Positions 51,329 to 60,290 are shown, numbered from the stretch's first letter. The stretch: 64,000 nucleotides of DNA from Glycomyces buryatensis (GCF_004912275.1 NZ_STGY01000007.1:117993-181992), one strand, 5' to 3'. Translations and numbers: made by a program. The notes: generated from the sequence alone by a model not told the origin.

Positions 51329-52564
51329 CTATCGGGGGCTGGTTTGGGCCAGTTCGTCCTCGATGTAACGGTCCCTGGTCATGTACAGGCCGGCGGCGAA
51401 GTGGACGGCGATGAGCACGAAGATCAGCGTGAACGGCCCCGTCCAGGTTCCGGACAGTCCGTAGAGCCAGCCGACCGCGAACGGACCGACGCCCGCGATG
51501 AGGTAGCCGCCCGACTGGGCGAACGCCGACAGCGCGGTCGTCCCGGCCGGAGTCCGCGCCCGCAGCCCGAACAGCGTCAGGATCAGCGGGAACACCGATA
51601 CCGCGCAGCTGAGGATCATCACCCACAGCCAGGTCAGCGCGCCGCCGCCGCCCAGCCAGATGCCGAGCGCCCCCACCGGATAGCAGGCGACCAGCGCGTA
51701 GAAGATGCCCCGCTGCTGGCGGTGGCGCGCCGCCAGGGCCGGAATGACGAATGCCAGCGGGATCTGCACCAGCGTGAACAGACCCAGCATCGCGCCGGCC
51801 GAGGCCGCGCTCATGCCGCCGGTGCGCAGCATCGCGGTCATCCAGCCCATGAAGCTGTAGGCGATCGCCGACTGGGTGCCGAAGGCCAGCAGCATCGCCC
51901 ACGCCAGCTTGGAGCGCCACACCCCTTGCAGCCGGGCGCCGCTCTGCCGCGCCTCGCCCGGCCCGGCCGGGGCGCGCCACAGCAGCCACGGGACGACCGC
52001 CAGCAGCGCCGGGACCGCCCACACGGCCAGCGCGACGCGCCAGTCCCCGGTGAGGCCCGCGATCGGGACGGTCGTAGCGGCGGCGACGGCGGTGCCGATC
52101 GACAGGGACGCCGAGTACGCGGTGGTCATGCGTCCGATGTGGCCGGGGAAGTACTCCTTGACGATCGTCGGCACCGCGACATTGCCGACCGCGCCGGCGG
52201 CGAGCGCGAGGAGGCTGAAGAGCAGGAACAGCCAGGTGTGCCCGGCGAAGGCGCGAACGACCAGGCCGATGCTCATGCCGACCAGGGCGACGGTGATGAC
52301 CCCGCGGGCGCCGAAGCGTCGGATCAGGCGCGGGGCGAGGGCGCCGAGCCCGGCGAAGGCGACGACGGGGAGGGTGGTGAGAATTCCGGCGACGGTCTCG
52401 GACATGCCGAGGCCGCTCTGCAGCTCCGACAGGAGCGCGCCGACGCTGGTGACGGCGGTGCGGAAGTTGAAGGCGGCGAGGACGACCCCCGCGATGAGCA
52501 TCCAGACCCCGGCTATCGACCTGTGCGCGGATTCGGGTGCCTTCAGGTCGACGGCGACGGCCAT
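51329..52564 (-). CDS. MFS transporter, CynX/NimT-like
   Basis: 411 residues from ATG 52564, with GGAGG eight to ten bases upstream. Twelve helices in two halves. AAFNFRTAVTSVGALL and LIRRFGARGVITVALV mark the CynX/NimT-type MFS group, which moves cyanate, nitroimidazoles and other small solutes. Substrate unknown. It is divergent from a FadR-type regulator that probably controls it. Confidence 0.9.
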   Translation of the reverse strand: MAVAVDLKAPESAHRSIAGVWMLIAGVVLAAFNFRTAVTSVGALLSELQSGLGMSETVAGILTTLPVVAFAGLGALAPRLIRRFGARGVITVALVGMSIGLVVRAFAGHTWLFLLFSLLALAAGAVGNVAVPTIVKEYFPGHIGRMTTAYSASLSIGTAVAAATTVPIAGLTGDWRVALAVWAVPALLAVVPWLLWRAPAGPGEARQSGARLQGVWRSKLAWAMLLAFGTQSAIAYSFMGWMTAMLRTGGMSAASAGAMLGLFTLVQIPLAFVIPALAARHRQQRGIFYALVACYPVGALGIWLGGGGALTWLWVMILSCAVSVFPLILTLFGLRARTPAGTTALSAFAQSGGYLIAGVGPFAVGWLYGLSGTWTGPFTLIFVLIAVHFAAGLYMTRDRYIEDELAQTSPR

Positions 52565-52662
52565 GCTCGCGCCCCTCCTCGGGTGTTCGGATCCGGAATA
52601 CGCTGTCTCGCCCATCGGTATGCGGAGGGGGCCGGTTGAGCAGGCGAGATACAGTTACATCG

Positions 52663-52677
52663 ATTCATAGGATGAAT
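52663..52677. promoter_or_regulatory. inverted repeat between MFS and FadR genes
   Basis: ATTCAT-AGG-ATGAAT, six-base arms around three bases, in the 234-bp divergent region. A candidate operator for the FadR-type regulator. Confidence 0.45.
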
Positions 52678-52798
52678 TAACGGCCTGTCAACGGTATCGC
52701 GACAAGCCTCTGCTTTAATCCTTCTAGTGTTGGGAAACACGGGAACCCCCAGGCGTGCGCCCGCGCCGCCGAAATGCACCGAGAGGTCAGGTCCGACA

Positions 52799-53467
52799 GT
52801 GGCATTGCAGTCGACGCGCAAGTCCGCCCTCGTCGATCAGGTAATCGATCAGCTGCGCCAGCAGATCAGCGACGGCGAATGGGGCCTCGGCTCACGCATC
52901 CCCACCGAGAGCGAGCTGGCCGAACTCCTCGGCGTCGGACGCAACACCATCCGCGAAGGCGTCCGCGCGCTCGCCCACGCCGGACTCCTGGAGATCCGGC
53001 AGGGGGCCGGGACGTTCGTCGTCGGCCGCTCCGAGGTCACCGCGGCCGTGCGGCGCCGCATCGCCGCCAGCCCCGCCTCCGACGCGATGGAAGTCCGCCG
53101 CGGCCTCGAAGTCGAGGCCGCCCGCCTCGCCGCCCACCGCAGGGACGACGCCGACATCACCCGCCTGCGCATCCTCCTCGCCGAACGCGAGGCGACCCAC
53201 GAGGTCAACGACACCGAGGCGTTCATCGCCGCCGACATCGCCCTCCACCAGGCCGTCGCCGAGGCCAGCCACAACAAGCTGCTGGCCGAGCTGTACGCCG
53301 AACTGGCCGACTCGATGCGCGAGACCGTCCGGGCCGGCATCGGCGACAACCTCGCCGAGGACCCCCACGTCGACCACACCCGCGCGGTCGATGCGATCAT
53401 CGCCGGCGATCCCGACCTCGCCGCCACCGAGACCGCCAAGTACCTGCGCGAGCTCATCGACGACTGA
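52799..53467 (+). CDS. FadR-subfamily GntR regulator
   Basis: 222 residues from GTG 52799. The GntR winged helix carries IPTESELAELLGVGRNTIRE and ALAHAGLLEIRQGAGTFV. The helical FCD effector domain has DIALHQAVAEASHNKLL and a metal-binding His set in HVDHTRAVDAI. It likely represses the divergent MFS gene and releases it on binding a carboxylate ligand (inference). Confidence 0.92.
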   Translation: MALQSTRKSALVDQVIDQLRQQISDGEWGLGSRIPTESELAELLGVGRNTIREGVRALAHAGLLEIRQGAGTFVVGRSEVTAAVRRRIAASPASDAMEVRRGLEVEAARLAAHRRDDADITRLRILLAEREATHEVNDTEAFIAADIALHQAVAEASHNKLLAELYAELADSMRETVRAGIGDNLAEDPHVDHTRAVDAIIAGDPDLAATETAKYLRELIDD

Positions 53468-53506
53468 CGCGAACCCGCCGCAGGCCCCACAGAGATACAG
53501 TCATAA

Positions 53507-53525
53507 CGCACCCCCACGGGGTGCG
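53507..53525. terminator. short hairpin between FadR and Rrf2 genes
   Basis: CGCACCCC and GGGGTGCG pair around CAC, 40 bp after the FadR-type stop. No T run follows; it may be a weak terminator or an operator for the Rrf2 gene 66 bp on. Confidence 0.4.
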
Positions 53526-53590
53526 GCCCGTGAACGCGTCGCTCTGCGGCGCCACCGGATCCTGAACACCGCAGAGCCCAAGGAGTCCTC

Positions 53591-54052
53591 ATGCGCCTGT
53601 CCGCCCGCGTCGACTACGCCCTCAGGGCCGCCGTGGCCCTCGCCGGCTACGGGGATCGATGGGTGTCGGCGGAGCAGATCGCCGAGGACCAGGAGATCCC
53701 CCGCAAGTTCCTGGAATCGATCCTGCTGCAACTGCGGCGCGGCGGCATCGCCGCCTCCAAGCGCGGCTCCGAGGGCGGCCACCAGCTGTCCAGGCCGGGC
53801 GACCAGATCAGCCTCGCCGACGTCATCCGGGCCGTCGACGGCCCCCTCGTCGGCGTCAGAGGCGAACGCCCCGAAGAGGTCCCGTACTCCGGCACCTCCC
53901 GCGCCCTGACGAACGTGTGGGTCGCGCTGCGGGTCTCGGAGCGAAACATCCTCGAATCGGTCTCCCTCGCCGACGTCGCCGCCGACGACCTCCCCACCTC
54001 CGTCACCAAACTCCTCGAAGACCCCGACGCCTGGGTCATCCGAGGGAACTGA
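53591..54052 (+). CDS. Rrf2-family regulator without cluster cysteines
   Basis: 153 residues; ATG with AAGGAG five bases upstream. MRLSARVDYALRAAVALA and VSAEQIAEDQEIPRKFLESIL form the winged helix, and GSEGGHQLSRPGDQISLADVI the wing. Unlike IscR or NsrR it contains no Cys, so it cannot bind an iron-sulfur cluster by the usual ligands and resembles CymR-type members. The target is unknown. Confidence 0.9.
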   Translation: MRLSARVDYALRAAVALAGYGDRWVSAEQIAEDQEIPRKFLESILLQLRRGGIAASKRGSEGGHQLSRPGDQISLADVIRAVDGPLVGVRGERPEEVPYSGTSRALTNVWVALRVSERNILESVSLADVAADDLPTSVTKLLEDPDAWVIRGN

Positions 54053-54110
54053 GCGCCTCCGCCACCAGGCATCCCCCGGGCATTGGCGCACACCGCCGGG
54101 CCGACTTTGA

Positions 54111-54116
54111 CACAAT
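54111..54116 (+). promoter_or_regulatory. leaderless -10 element, CACAAT
   Basis: CACAAT ends six bases before GTG 54123, with no ribosome site between. It is a variant of the TANNNT-N6 layout. Confidence 0.4.
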
Positions 54117-54122
54117 CTCCTC

Positions 54123-55040
54123 GTGAAGTTCCCTGACCTGGGGGCCTGGTGGGATCGCGTCCTGGCAGCGGCCCGCCGCCGCTCCAACCTGGTCGACCAC
54201 TCCTGGCGCACCCAGGAGCGCTACTTCGAGGTCCACGGCGGACAACTGGCCGCCGCCATCTCCTACTACGCCTTCTTCGCCGCGTTCTCCATGTCGCTGC
54301 TGGCACTGGCGCTGTTCGGGTACCTGCTCGACTTCCCCAACATCTACGAGACCGTCGAGAAATGGCTCGCGACGAACCTCCCGGTCATCGATCTCGGCGT
54401 GCTGGAGCGGTCGCGGGGGTCCGTCACGATCGTCGCGGCCGTCGCGCTCGTCGTCGCCGGGGTCGCGTGGGTCCAGTCGGTGCGCGCGGGGATCCGCACC
54501 ATCTGGGGACTCGAGGCCCAACCGGGCAATCCGTTCCTGCGCTGGGCCATCGACCTGATCATCCTCATCGGCGTCTCGCTGCTGCTGCTCATCACCATCG
54601 GCGCCACCGCCTCCGCCGAGGTCGTCCTCGCCTGGCTCGACCTCGACGAGGTCACCGGGAACCTCGCCCTGCTCGTCCGCGCCGTCTCCGTCCTGGTCGG
54701 ACTCCTCGCCAACGCCGCGCTGGCCGCCGTCCTGCTCCAGGCCCTCCCCCGGGTCGTCATGCGGCCCAGGCGGGTCGTCTGGGCCTCGCTGGCGGTCTCG
54801 ATCGGCATGGAGCTGCTCAAGACGGTGGGCCGCATCTACGTCCTGCACGTGTCCGACCGGCCCGCCTATCAGGCCGTCACCACCGCCGTCGGCCTCCTCA
54901 TCTTCATGTACCTGTTCAACGTGCTGCTGCTCATGGCCGCGGCGTGGACGGCGACGTCCAAGCGCGGCACCGCCGTCGACCTCTACGACCGGGGCCGAAT
55001 CCCCAACGGGCACGGCCCGGTCGCCGAGAAGCCCGACTAG
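54123..55040 (+). CDS. YihY/BrkB-family membrane protein
   Basis: 305 residues with six helices. FEVHGGQLAAAISYYAFFAAF is the family signature in the first helix, then GAVLERSRG-like segment and WAIDLIILIGVSLLLLI. Formerly called ribonuclease BN, but now regarded as an envelope protein of unknown role. A 16-bp stem terminator follows. Confidence 0.9.
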   Translation: MKFPDLGAWWDRVLAAARRRSNLVDHSWRTQERYFEVHGGQLAAAISYYAFFAAFSMSLLALALFGYLLDFPNIYETVEKWLATNLPVIDLGVLERSRGSVTIVAAVALVVAGVAWVQSVRAGIRTIWGLEAQPGNPFLRWAIDLIILIGVSLLLLITIGATASAEVVLAWLDLDEVTGNLALLVRAVSVLVGLLANAALAAVLLQALPRVVMRPRRVVWASLAVSIGMELLKTVGRIYVLHVSDRPAYQAVTTAVGLLIFMYLFNVLLLMAAAWTATSKRGTAVDLYDRGRIPNGHGPVAEKPD

Positions 55041-55043
55041 GAC

Positions 55044-55081
55044 GCGGCGGCCCGGACTCCGTGGAGAGTCCGGGCCGCCGC
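55044..55081. terminator. bidirectional terminator
   Basis: GCGGCGGCCCGGACTC and its complement form a 16-bp perfect stem with a 6-base loop, between the convergent YihY and pectinase genes. Confidence 0.88.
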
Positions 55082-55097
55082 CTCACTTGTTCACGGT

Positions 55098-58000
55098 TCA
55101 GGCCTTGGCGCACACCTCGCCGTTCAGCACGAACATGCCCGCATTGTCCGGATCTCCCGTGCCGTTGAATCCGACCTGGACGGTCTTCCCGGGCTTGATC
55201 TTCTCGTTCCAGACCTCCGGGTCGACGCTCACGGAGCCGCCGTCCGGGGTGATGACGGCGCCCCAGTCGGCCGTGACGGTCTCGGCGCCGGACTTGAACA
55301 CCAGGTCCCAGTCCTCGATCGCCCCTTCGCCGGTGTTCTCGACCTTGATCTGGACGACGAAGCCGCTGTCCCAGTCGGCCACCACCTTGTACTCCACCGA
55401 GCAGCTGCCGTAGGCGTACGGTGCCGAGGTGTCCGGCCCGTCGCCGGTATAGGTGATCGCGGCCTGACCGGCCGACTCCATGTCGAATCCGATGAAGTAA
55501 CTCGGCCACGGCGGCTGGTTGTACGACTCGTTCTGCCAGGCCAGCGCCAGGCGGTACTGCGGGTCGTGCGCCAGCGTCGGCAGCGAGTAGTCGGTCGGAA
55601 TCGTGGTGGTGTAGATCCGGACGCCGTCATCGGTGTCGCGGCGCAGGACGATCTCCTCGCGCCAGTCGCCCAGGATGTCGCCGGTCAGCGCCGCATTGCC
55701 CTTGGTGCCGCCCGAGGTGTGCACCCCTTCGGGGGTGAAGATCTCCTCCTGCTCGCCGGTCTCAGCGTTCCATTCGGCCACGTACGGGTAGATCGGGACG
55801 TAGTCGGGCTCGTTGAACTCGTGGTCGAAGATCTCGCGGCCCAGGTCGCCGTCCCACCAGACCACCGAGTTCGCGGACGGGATGGTGTTGGAGATGAGCG
55901 TGCCGTCGGCGGCGCGCATCTCGCCCGCGCGCGAGTTCCAGGCGCCGTCGGCGTTGACCGCCCAGCACTCGGCCCCCGCGTGGCCGGGGTCGATGTCGCC
56001 GCAGGTGCCGCGGCCGGTGTCGCGCGTGCCCGGCATCGACCAGAGCACTTCGCCGGTCTCGCCGTCACGCAGCGCCGCGGCCCGGTTGCCGCTGCAGCTC
56101 ATGCACTCGAAGGGGCTGAAGATCTCCTGGCCGGGGTTGCTCGGGTCCAGGTCGGACACGTGCAGCGCGTCGCCGTGGCCGAGGCCGGAGCTGTACAGCG
56201 GCTCGCCGTCGTCGTTGACGGTCATGGCGCCGTAGACGATCTCGTCGCGTCCGTCGGCGTCGACGTCGGCGATGGACAGCTGGTGGTTGCCCTGGCCCGA
56301 GTACTGGGCGCCGTGGTCGGTCGACAGGAAGTGCCAGCGCTGGGTGAGGTTCTCGCCGTCCCAGTCCCACGCGGAGATCTCGGACTTGGTGTAGATGCCG
56401 CGGCTGGTGATCAGGCTCGGCGAGGTCCCGTCGAGGTAGGCCACGGCGGCCATGAGGCGGTCGCCGCGGTTGCCGTAGCAGTCGCCCCAGTCGCAGATGT
56501 CGCCGCGATCGGGCTGGTAGTCGACGGTGTCGAGCGCGGCACCGGTGGAGCCGTCGAACATCGTCAGGAACTCGGGGCCGGTGAGGATGTAGCCGCCCGA
56601 GTTGCGGTGGTCGGCCGCGGCGTCGCCGATGGCGGTGCCGGTCCCGTCGACGGTGCCGTCGGCGGTCTTGAGCGCGATCTCGCCCTTGCCGTCGCCGTCG
56701 AAGTCGTAGGCGCTGAGCGAGGTGTAGTGCGCCCCGGCCCGGATGTTCACGCCGAGGTCGATGCGCCACAGCCGTTCACCGGTGAGCGTGTACGCGTCGA
56801 CGTAGACGTTGCCGGTGAAGCCGCTCCTCGAGTTGTCCTTGGCGTTGGTCGGATCCCACTTCTGGATGATCTCGAAGGCGCCGTCGCCGTCGAGGTCGGC
56901 CACGGTGGCGTCGGTCGGCACGTACGTGTAGTCCACGCCGTCGGAGGTGGTGCCGCCCGCGGGCCGGTCCATGTCGACGTCGATGTACTGCTCGGACCGG
57001 ACGTCGATCGCGTCGCTGAAGCCGGTCTCCTCGCCGTCCTCCACCACGGAGACCCAGTAGGTCGAGCCGGAGGTTCCGGCGGCGTCGGTGAGGTTGGTGG
57101 CCTCAGTCGGCGCGTCGGTGACGAGCTCGCCGTCGCGGTAGACGTTGAAGGCGACGCCCGCCGGGTCGAGCCCTAGCCTGCGCCAGGACAGGTAGACGCC
57201 GTCGTCGGTCTGCACCGCGACCGGTGCGCGGTCGAGGTGCTCGATCTGGGCCGCGCAGTCGGTGCACGGCTCATCGGGCGTGTCGTCGGTGGCCGGGACG
57301 TCGCCGACACGGGTCAGCTCCAAGCCGTTGAGGTGCCCGGTCTGGCCGGTGACGGTGACGTTGAGCTGGCCGTCCTCGACGAAGATGCCGGAGAAGTCGT
57401 GGGTGGCGGTCGTCCGGGAGCCGGCGTTGGCCGCTCCGAAGTCGTCGCCCTCGAAGGCGACATTGGTGCGGGTGGAGCCGAGGTAGTCGCCGGTGGTGAC
57501 GCGCACGGCGTAGTTGCCGTCGGGCACGTCGACGGCGAAGTCGTAGCTGCCGCCGAACCAGGCCACGAAGTCGCGGCCGAGCGGGTCGTCGCCTGCGCCC
57601 CGGTCGCGGTCGATCGCCGAGGTCATGTCGGTGGTGAATCCGTACCCAACATCAGATGTGTAGGCGCTGGAGCGGTTCACCTCGGTGTAGCCGTCGGCGA
57701 CGACCTGGGAGGCGGGGCCGAAGTCGTACTTCCAGCCGGCAGTCGCGGTGGTGACCGAGAGGGTGTCGGAGTAGTCCGACTCGCCCTTGCCGTTGACGCC
57801 GGCGATCCGGAATTCGTAGTCGGTCGCCTCGCTCAGGTTGCCCACGGACGCGACGCCCACGGTGGAGGTGGCGCCGAGGCGCCAGTCGCCGCCGCTTTCG
57901 CGCACGTAGACGCGGTAGATGTCGGCGTCTTCGGCGGCGTCCCAATTGAGGGTGACGCTGGCGTTGGAGATCGTCGGCGCGGTCAGTCCGGTCGGCTTCG

Positions 58001-58811
58001 CCGGGACGCTGCCCGGCGGTGCCACGTCGACCACGTGCGAGGCCAGCGGCTCATCGAGCGCCTGGGTCCCCTCGGCGACGAGGCGGGCCATCTGGATGGC
58101 GCCGTACTCCTGGAAGTGGGTGTTGTCGGTGGTACCGGCCGGACGGTTGGGGTAGACCCCCGCCGGGACGTGCAGGAAGACCGACTTGGCCTCCTCGGGA
58201 CCGATCTGGTCGAGGTAAGCGCGCGAGGAGGCCGACAGGTCGACCATCGCGACACCGGTCTCCTCGTGGAGCTCGTAGACCTTCTCGACGTACTCGGGGA
58301 ACGAGGTGTTGAACTTGCCGGTCTCGGTGTTGTAGCTGAGGCGGGACACCGGGGTGACGAGGACCGGGATGGCGCCCTTCTCGATCGCGCCCGCGATGTA
58401 GTGGTCCCGCAGGTAGGTCTTGTAGTCCTCGGGCGAGGTGTAGCGCTCCGGAACGCTCTGCGTGGCGTCGTTGTGGCCGAACTGGACGAACAGGTAGTCG
58501 CCCGCCTGGATCTCGTTCAGGATCGTGTCGAGTCGGCCCTGCTCGATGAAGGACCGGGACGAGCGCCCGCCGATGGCGTGGTTGGCGATGGTGACGTTCT
58601 CGTCGAAGTACCGGTCGATCATCTGACCCCACCCGGCCTGGGGCTCCCAGTAGGGGTCGTAGGTCTGGACGGTGGAGTCGGAGGCGAGGTAGACGGTGAT
58701 CTCGCCGTCCTGCGCCTGGGCGGGGTCGGCGGCCGCTATGAGGCCGCCGGCGGTCAACGCCGCCGCCAGGCCCGCGAGGGCGCGGCGCCATCGAGGAGTC
58801 ATGGATTTCAT
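55098..58811 (-). CDS. secreted CE12 esterase - FN3 - PL11 rhamnogalacturonan lyase - CBM2 fusion
   Basis: 1237 residues from ATG 58811, with GGAAG five bases upstream. Signal peptide ends near AQAQD (about 34). Residues 38-262 are a rhamnogalacturonan acetylesterase of SGNH type: Ser46 in LASDSTVQT, and Asp229/His232 in DNTHFQEYG. FN3 at about 273-355; a galactose-binding-like sandwich at about 360-505 (KYDFGPASQVV, DRDRGAGDDPLGRDFV). PL11 lyase, an eight-bladed propeller with Ca-binding DLDGDGAFEI and DFDGDGKGEI loops, at about 525-1120. CBM2 at about 1140-1237, starting at CSVEYKV and with WNEKIKPGKTVQVGF. One protein thus deacetylates and cuts rhamnogalacturonan I while tethered to cellulose. 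Confidence 0.93.
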   Translation of the reverse strand: MKSMTPRWRRALAGLAAALTAGGLIAAADPAQAQDGEITVYLASDSTVQTYDPYWEPQAGWGQMIDRYFDENVTIANHAIGGRSSRSFIEQGRLDTILNEIQAGDYLFVQFGHNDATQSVPERYTSPEDYKTYLRDHYIAGAIEKGAIPVLVTPVSRLSYNTETGKFNTSFPEYVEKVYELHEETGVAMVDLSASSRAYLDQIGPEEAKSVFLHVPAGVYPNRPAGTTDNTHFQEYGAIQMARLVAEGTQALDEPLASHVVDVAPPGSVPAKPTGLTAPTISNASVTLNWDAAEDADIYRVYVRESGGDWRLGATSTVGVASVGNLSEATDYEFRIAGVNGKGESDYSDTLSVTTATAGWKYDFGPASQVVADGYTEVNRSSAYTSDVGYGFTTDMTSAIDRDRGAGDDPLGRDFVAWFGGSYDFAVDVPDGNYAVRVTTGDYLGSTRTNVAFEGDDFGAANAGSRTTATHDFSGIFVEDGQLNVTVTGQTGHLNGLELTRVGDVPATDDTPDEPCTDCAAQIEHLDRAPVAVQTDDGVYLSWRRLGLDPAGVAFNVYRDGELVTDAPTEATNLTDAAGTSGSTYWVSVVEDGEETGFSDAIDVRSEQYIDVDMDRPAGGTTSDGVDYTYVPTDATVADLDGDGAFEIIQKWDPTNAKDNSRSGFTGNVYVDAYTLTGERLWRIDLGVNIRAGAHYTSLSAYDFDGDGKGEIALKTADGTVDGTGTAIGDAAADHRNSGGYILTGPEFLTMFDGSTGAALDTVDYQPDRGDICDWGDCYGNRGDRLMAAVAYLDGTSPSLITSRGIYTKSEISAWDWDGENLTQRWHFLSTDHGAQYSGQGNHQLSIADVDADGRDEIVYGAMTVNDDGEPLYSSGLGHGDALHVSDLDPSNPGQEIFSPFECMSCSGNRAAALRDGETGEVLWSMPGTRDTGRGTCGDIDPGHAGAECWAVNADGAWNSRAGEMRAADGTLISNTIPSANSVVWWDGDLGREIFDHEFNEPDYVPIYPYVAEWNAETGEQEEIFTPEGVHTSGGTKGNAALTGDILGDWREEIVLRRDTDDGVRIYTTTIPTDYSLPTLAHDPQYRLALAWQNESYNQPPWPSYFIGFDMESAGQAAITYTGDGPDTSAPYAYGSCSVEYKVVADWDSGFVVQIKVENTGEGAIEDWDLVFKSGAETVTADWGAVITPDGGSVSVDPEVWNEKIKPGKTVQVGFNGTGDPDNAGMFVLNGEVCAKA

Positions 58812-58871
58812 ATGCACTTCCACTGAGTTGAGGAGGAGGAAGGGTGTTGTCTCGAATTGTGGCGAATTCCC

Positions 58872-58883
58872 TGAATCGTTTCA
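58872..58883. promoter_or_regulatory. LacI-type operator of the pectinase gene
   Basis: TGAATCGTTTCA, close to the TGAAACGNTTCA consensus of LacI-family operators, 61 bases before the pectinase ATG. The same motif is perfect in front of the CE12 gene at 60019. Confidence 0.65.
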
Positions 58884-58921
58884 ATCTCGGGGTCGATACC
58901 CCGTTCATGGCCTGACTACAG

Positions 58922-58933
58922 GCAAGCGTTTGC
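58922..58933. promoter_or_regulatory. second LacI-type site, GCAAGCGTTTGC
   Basis: GCAAGCGTTTGC is a near-palindrome around CG, as in many LacI-family operators. A related site lies at 60190 upstream of the CE12 gene. Confidence 0.45.
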
Positions 58934-59028
58934 TATTGAGAGGCACGTTACACGGCGGTGTCCCCTCGAGTCAATACATGTCGATTTATTGGCTCGCTGG
59001 CGCGTTTCTTCATGGCGCGCAGAGAAAT

Positions 59029-59061
59029 GAGCGGGCCCGAGGGAGACCCCCGGGCCCGCTC
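59029..59061 (-). terminator. terminator after CE12 gene
   Basis: GAGCGGGCCC and GGGCCCGCTC form a 10-bp stem with a 13-base loop, followed by ATTTC on the minus strand. Confidence 0.75.
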
Positions 59062-59104
59062 AGTCGGGCGCGGACGGCCGGCACCGCCCGCCCGCGCCCG
59101 GGTC

Positions 59105-59944
59105 TCAGGAGCTGATCACGTGCTCGGAGATCGGCAGGTCCAGCTCGGCCGTGCCCTCGGAGACCAGGCGCGCCATCTCGTTCGCGCCGTACTCCTGGAA
59201 GTGGGTGCTGTCGGTCGCACCGTCGGGGTAGTTCTCGTACTCGCCAGCGGCCAGGTGCATGAACACGCCCTTGGCTGCCTCGGGGCCGATGCTGTTGAGG
59301 TAATCGCGCGAGCGCAGCCCCAGATCAATCGTGGCACAGCCGGTCTCCTCGACGACCTCGTAGACCTTCTCGACGTAGTCGGCGAACGACACGTTGAACT
59401 CACCCGTGGAGGAGTTGTAGTCCAGCCGGTTGACCGGGGTGAGGACCACCGGCGTCGCCTCGCGCTCGACCGCGCCCGCGATGTAGTGGTCCCGCAGGTA
59501 CATCAGGTAGTCCTCGGGCGAGGTGTAGCGCTCGGGCTTGGAGTAGTCGGCGTCGTTGTGGCCGAACTGGACGAACAGGTAGTCGCCCGGCTGAATGACC
59601 TCCCAGATCGCGTCGAGCCGGCCGTTCTCGATGAACAGGCGGGTCGAGCGCCCGCCGATGGCGTGGTTGGCGACGGCGACCGTGTCGTCAAACCAGTTCG
59701 GGAGCATCTGGCCCCACCCGGTCATCGGGTAGCGGGAGGAGTTGTAGGTCTGAGCCGTGGAGTCCGAGGCGATGTAGATGGTGGGGGTGTCCTGGGAGAT
59801 GTCGACGTCCGCGGCCGCCGCGGCCGGCGTCGCGGTGAATCCGACTCCCGCCGCGGCGACGGCCCCGCCGCCGACGATCCCGGCGAGCGTCCGTCGGCTC
59901 ATCCTCTTGCCGAGGGGCCCGCCTGTCTGCTGTGTATTTCGCAT
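59105..59944 (-). CDS. Tat-exported CE12 rhamnogalacturonan acetylesterase
   Basis: 279 residues from ATG 59944, with GGAG five bases upstream. Twin-arginine signal SRRTLAGIVGGGAVAAAGV, cleaved near AAAAADV. The SGNH fold has the nucleophile Ser in IASDSTAQTY, the Gly/Asn blocks in NHAIGGRST and VQFGHNDADY, and Asp/His in TDSTHFQEYG. It is about 60 percent identical by eye to the esterase module of the neighbouring fusion, but carries no binding module and uses Tat rather than Sec. It removes acetyl groups from rhamnogalacturonan I, helping the lyase. Confidence 0.92.
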   Translation of the reverse strand: MRNTQQTGGPLGKRMSRRTLAGIVGGGAVAAAGVGFTATPAAAAADVDISQDTPTIYIASDSTAQTYNSSRYPMTGWGQMLPNWFDDTVAVANHAIGGRSTRLFIENGRLDAIWEVIQPGDYLFVQFGHNDADYSKPERYTSPEDYLMYLRDHYIAGAVEREATPVVLTPVNRLDYNSSTGEFNVSFADYVEKVYEVVEETGCATIDLGLRSRDYLNSIGPEAAKGVFMHLAAGEYENYPDGATDSTHFQEYGANEMARLVSEGTAELDLPISEHVISS

Positions 59945-60018
59945 TGCTGCTCCAGTTGTGAGTGATGACGGCCCACCACAGGGGGTGCGGCGAGCCACGC
60001 CAGGGGGTGTCGCTGTTG

Positions 60019-60086
60019 TGAATCGATTCAACGCCGCAAACCGGTTCGGCCAGAGGTGAACCGATTCGACGGAGTGAATCGAATCG
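60019..60086. promoter_or_regulatory. cluster of LacI-type operators before CE12 gene
   Basis: TGAATCGATTCA at 60019-60030 is a perfect palindrome. Further related sites are CAAACCGGTTCG at 60037, TGAACCGATTCG at 60057 and TGAATCGAATCG at 60075, roughly 18-20 bp apart, so on one face of the helix. They lie 75-142 bases before the CE12 ATG. The gap from 59945 to 60290 holds no gene besides these sites and the next one. Confidence 0.65.
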
Positions 60087-60189
60087 ATCGGAGCGTCGCC
60101 GCCCCCGGAGATCCCATCAGCCGTGCCGGGTGCGCAATGGGATTCAGAAAGTGACGTACTTCGATCGATCGTGGAGCATCGTATCGCGC

Positions 60190-60203
60190 TGCAAGCGCTA
60201 GCA
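60190..60203. promoter_or_regulatory. LacI-type site, TGCAAGCGCTAGCA
   Basis: One change from the palindrome TGCAAGCGCTTGCA. It lies about 250 bases before the CE12 gene and 88 after the cysteine desulfhydrase stop. Confidence 0.45.
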
Positions 60204-60290
60204 CAACCCCACAATGCATGGCAATTCAGCCCGAAACGCACGGCGACCCAGCGCGGTCCGCGTAGCGGATCGTCCTAAATGTCCCCGGGC

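Noticed and set aside
53591..54052. Rrf2 regulator as IscR/NsrR
   Set aside because: The protein has no Cys at all, so no iron-sulfur cluster by the usual ligands; no isc genes follow.
55566..57176. 536-codon plus frame opposite the pectinase
   Set aside because: Val/Gly/Asp/Ala-rich shadow with no recognisable fold.
55098..58811. Pectinase fusion as an artefact of two genes joined by a sequence error
   Set aside because: The frame is continuous through FN3 and the galactose-binding-like linker domains with normal coding composition and no internal stop or start with a ribosome site.
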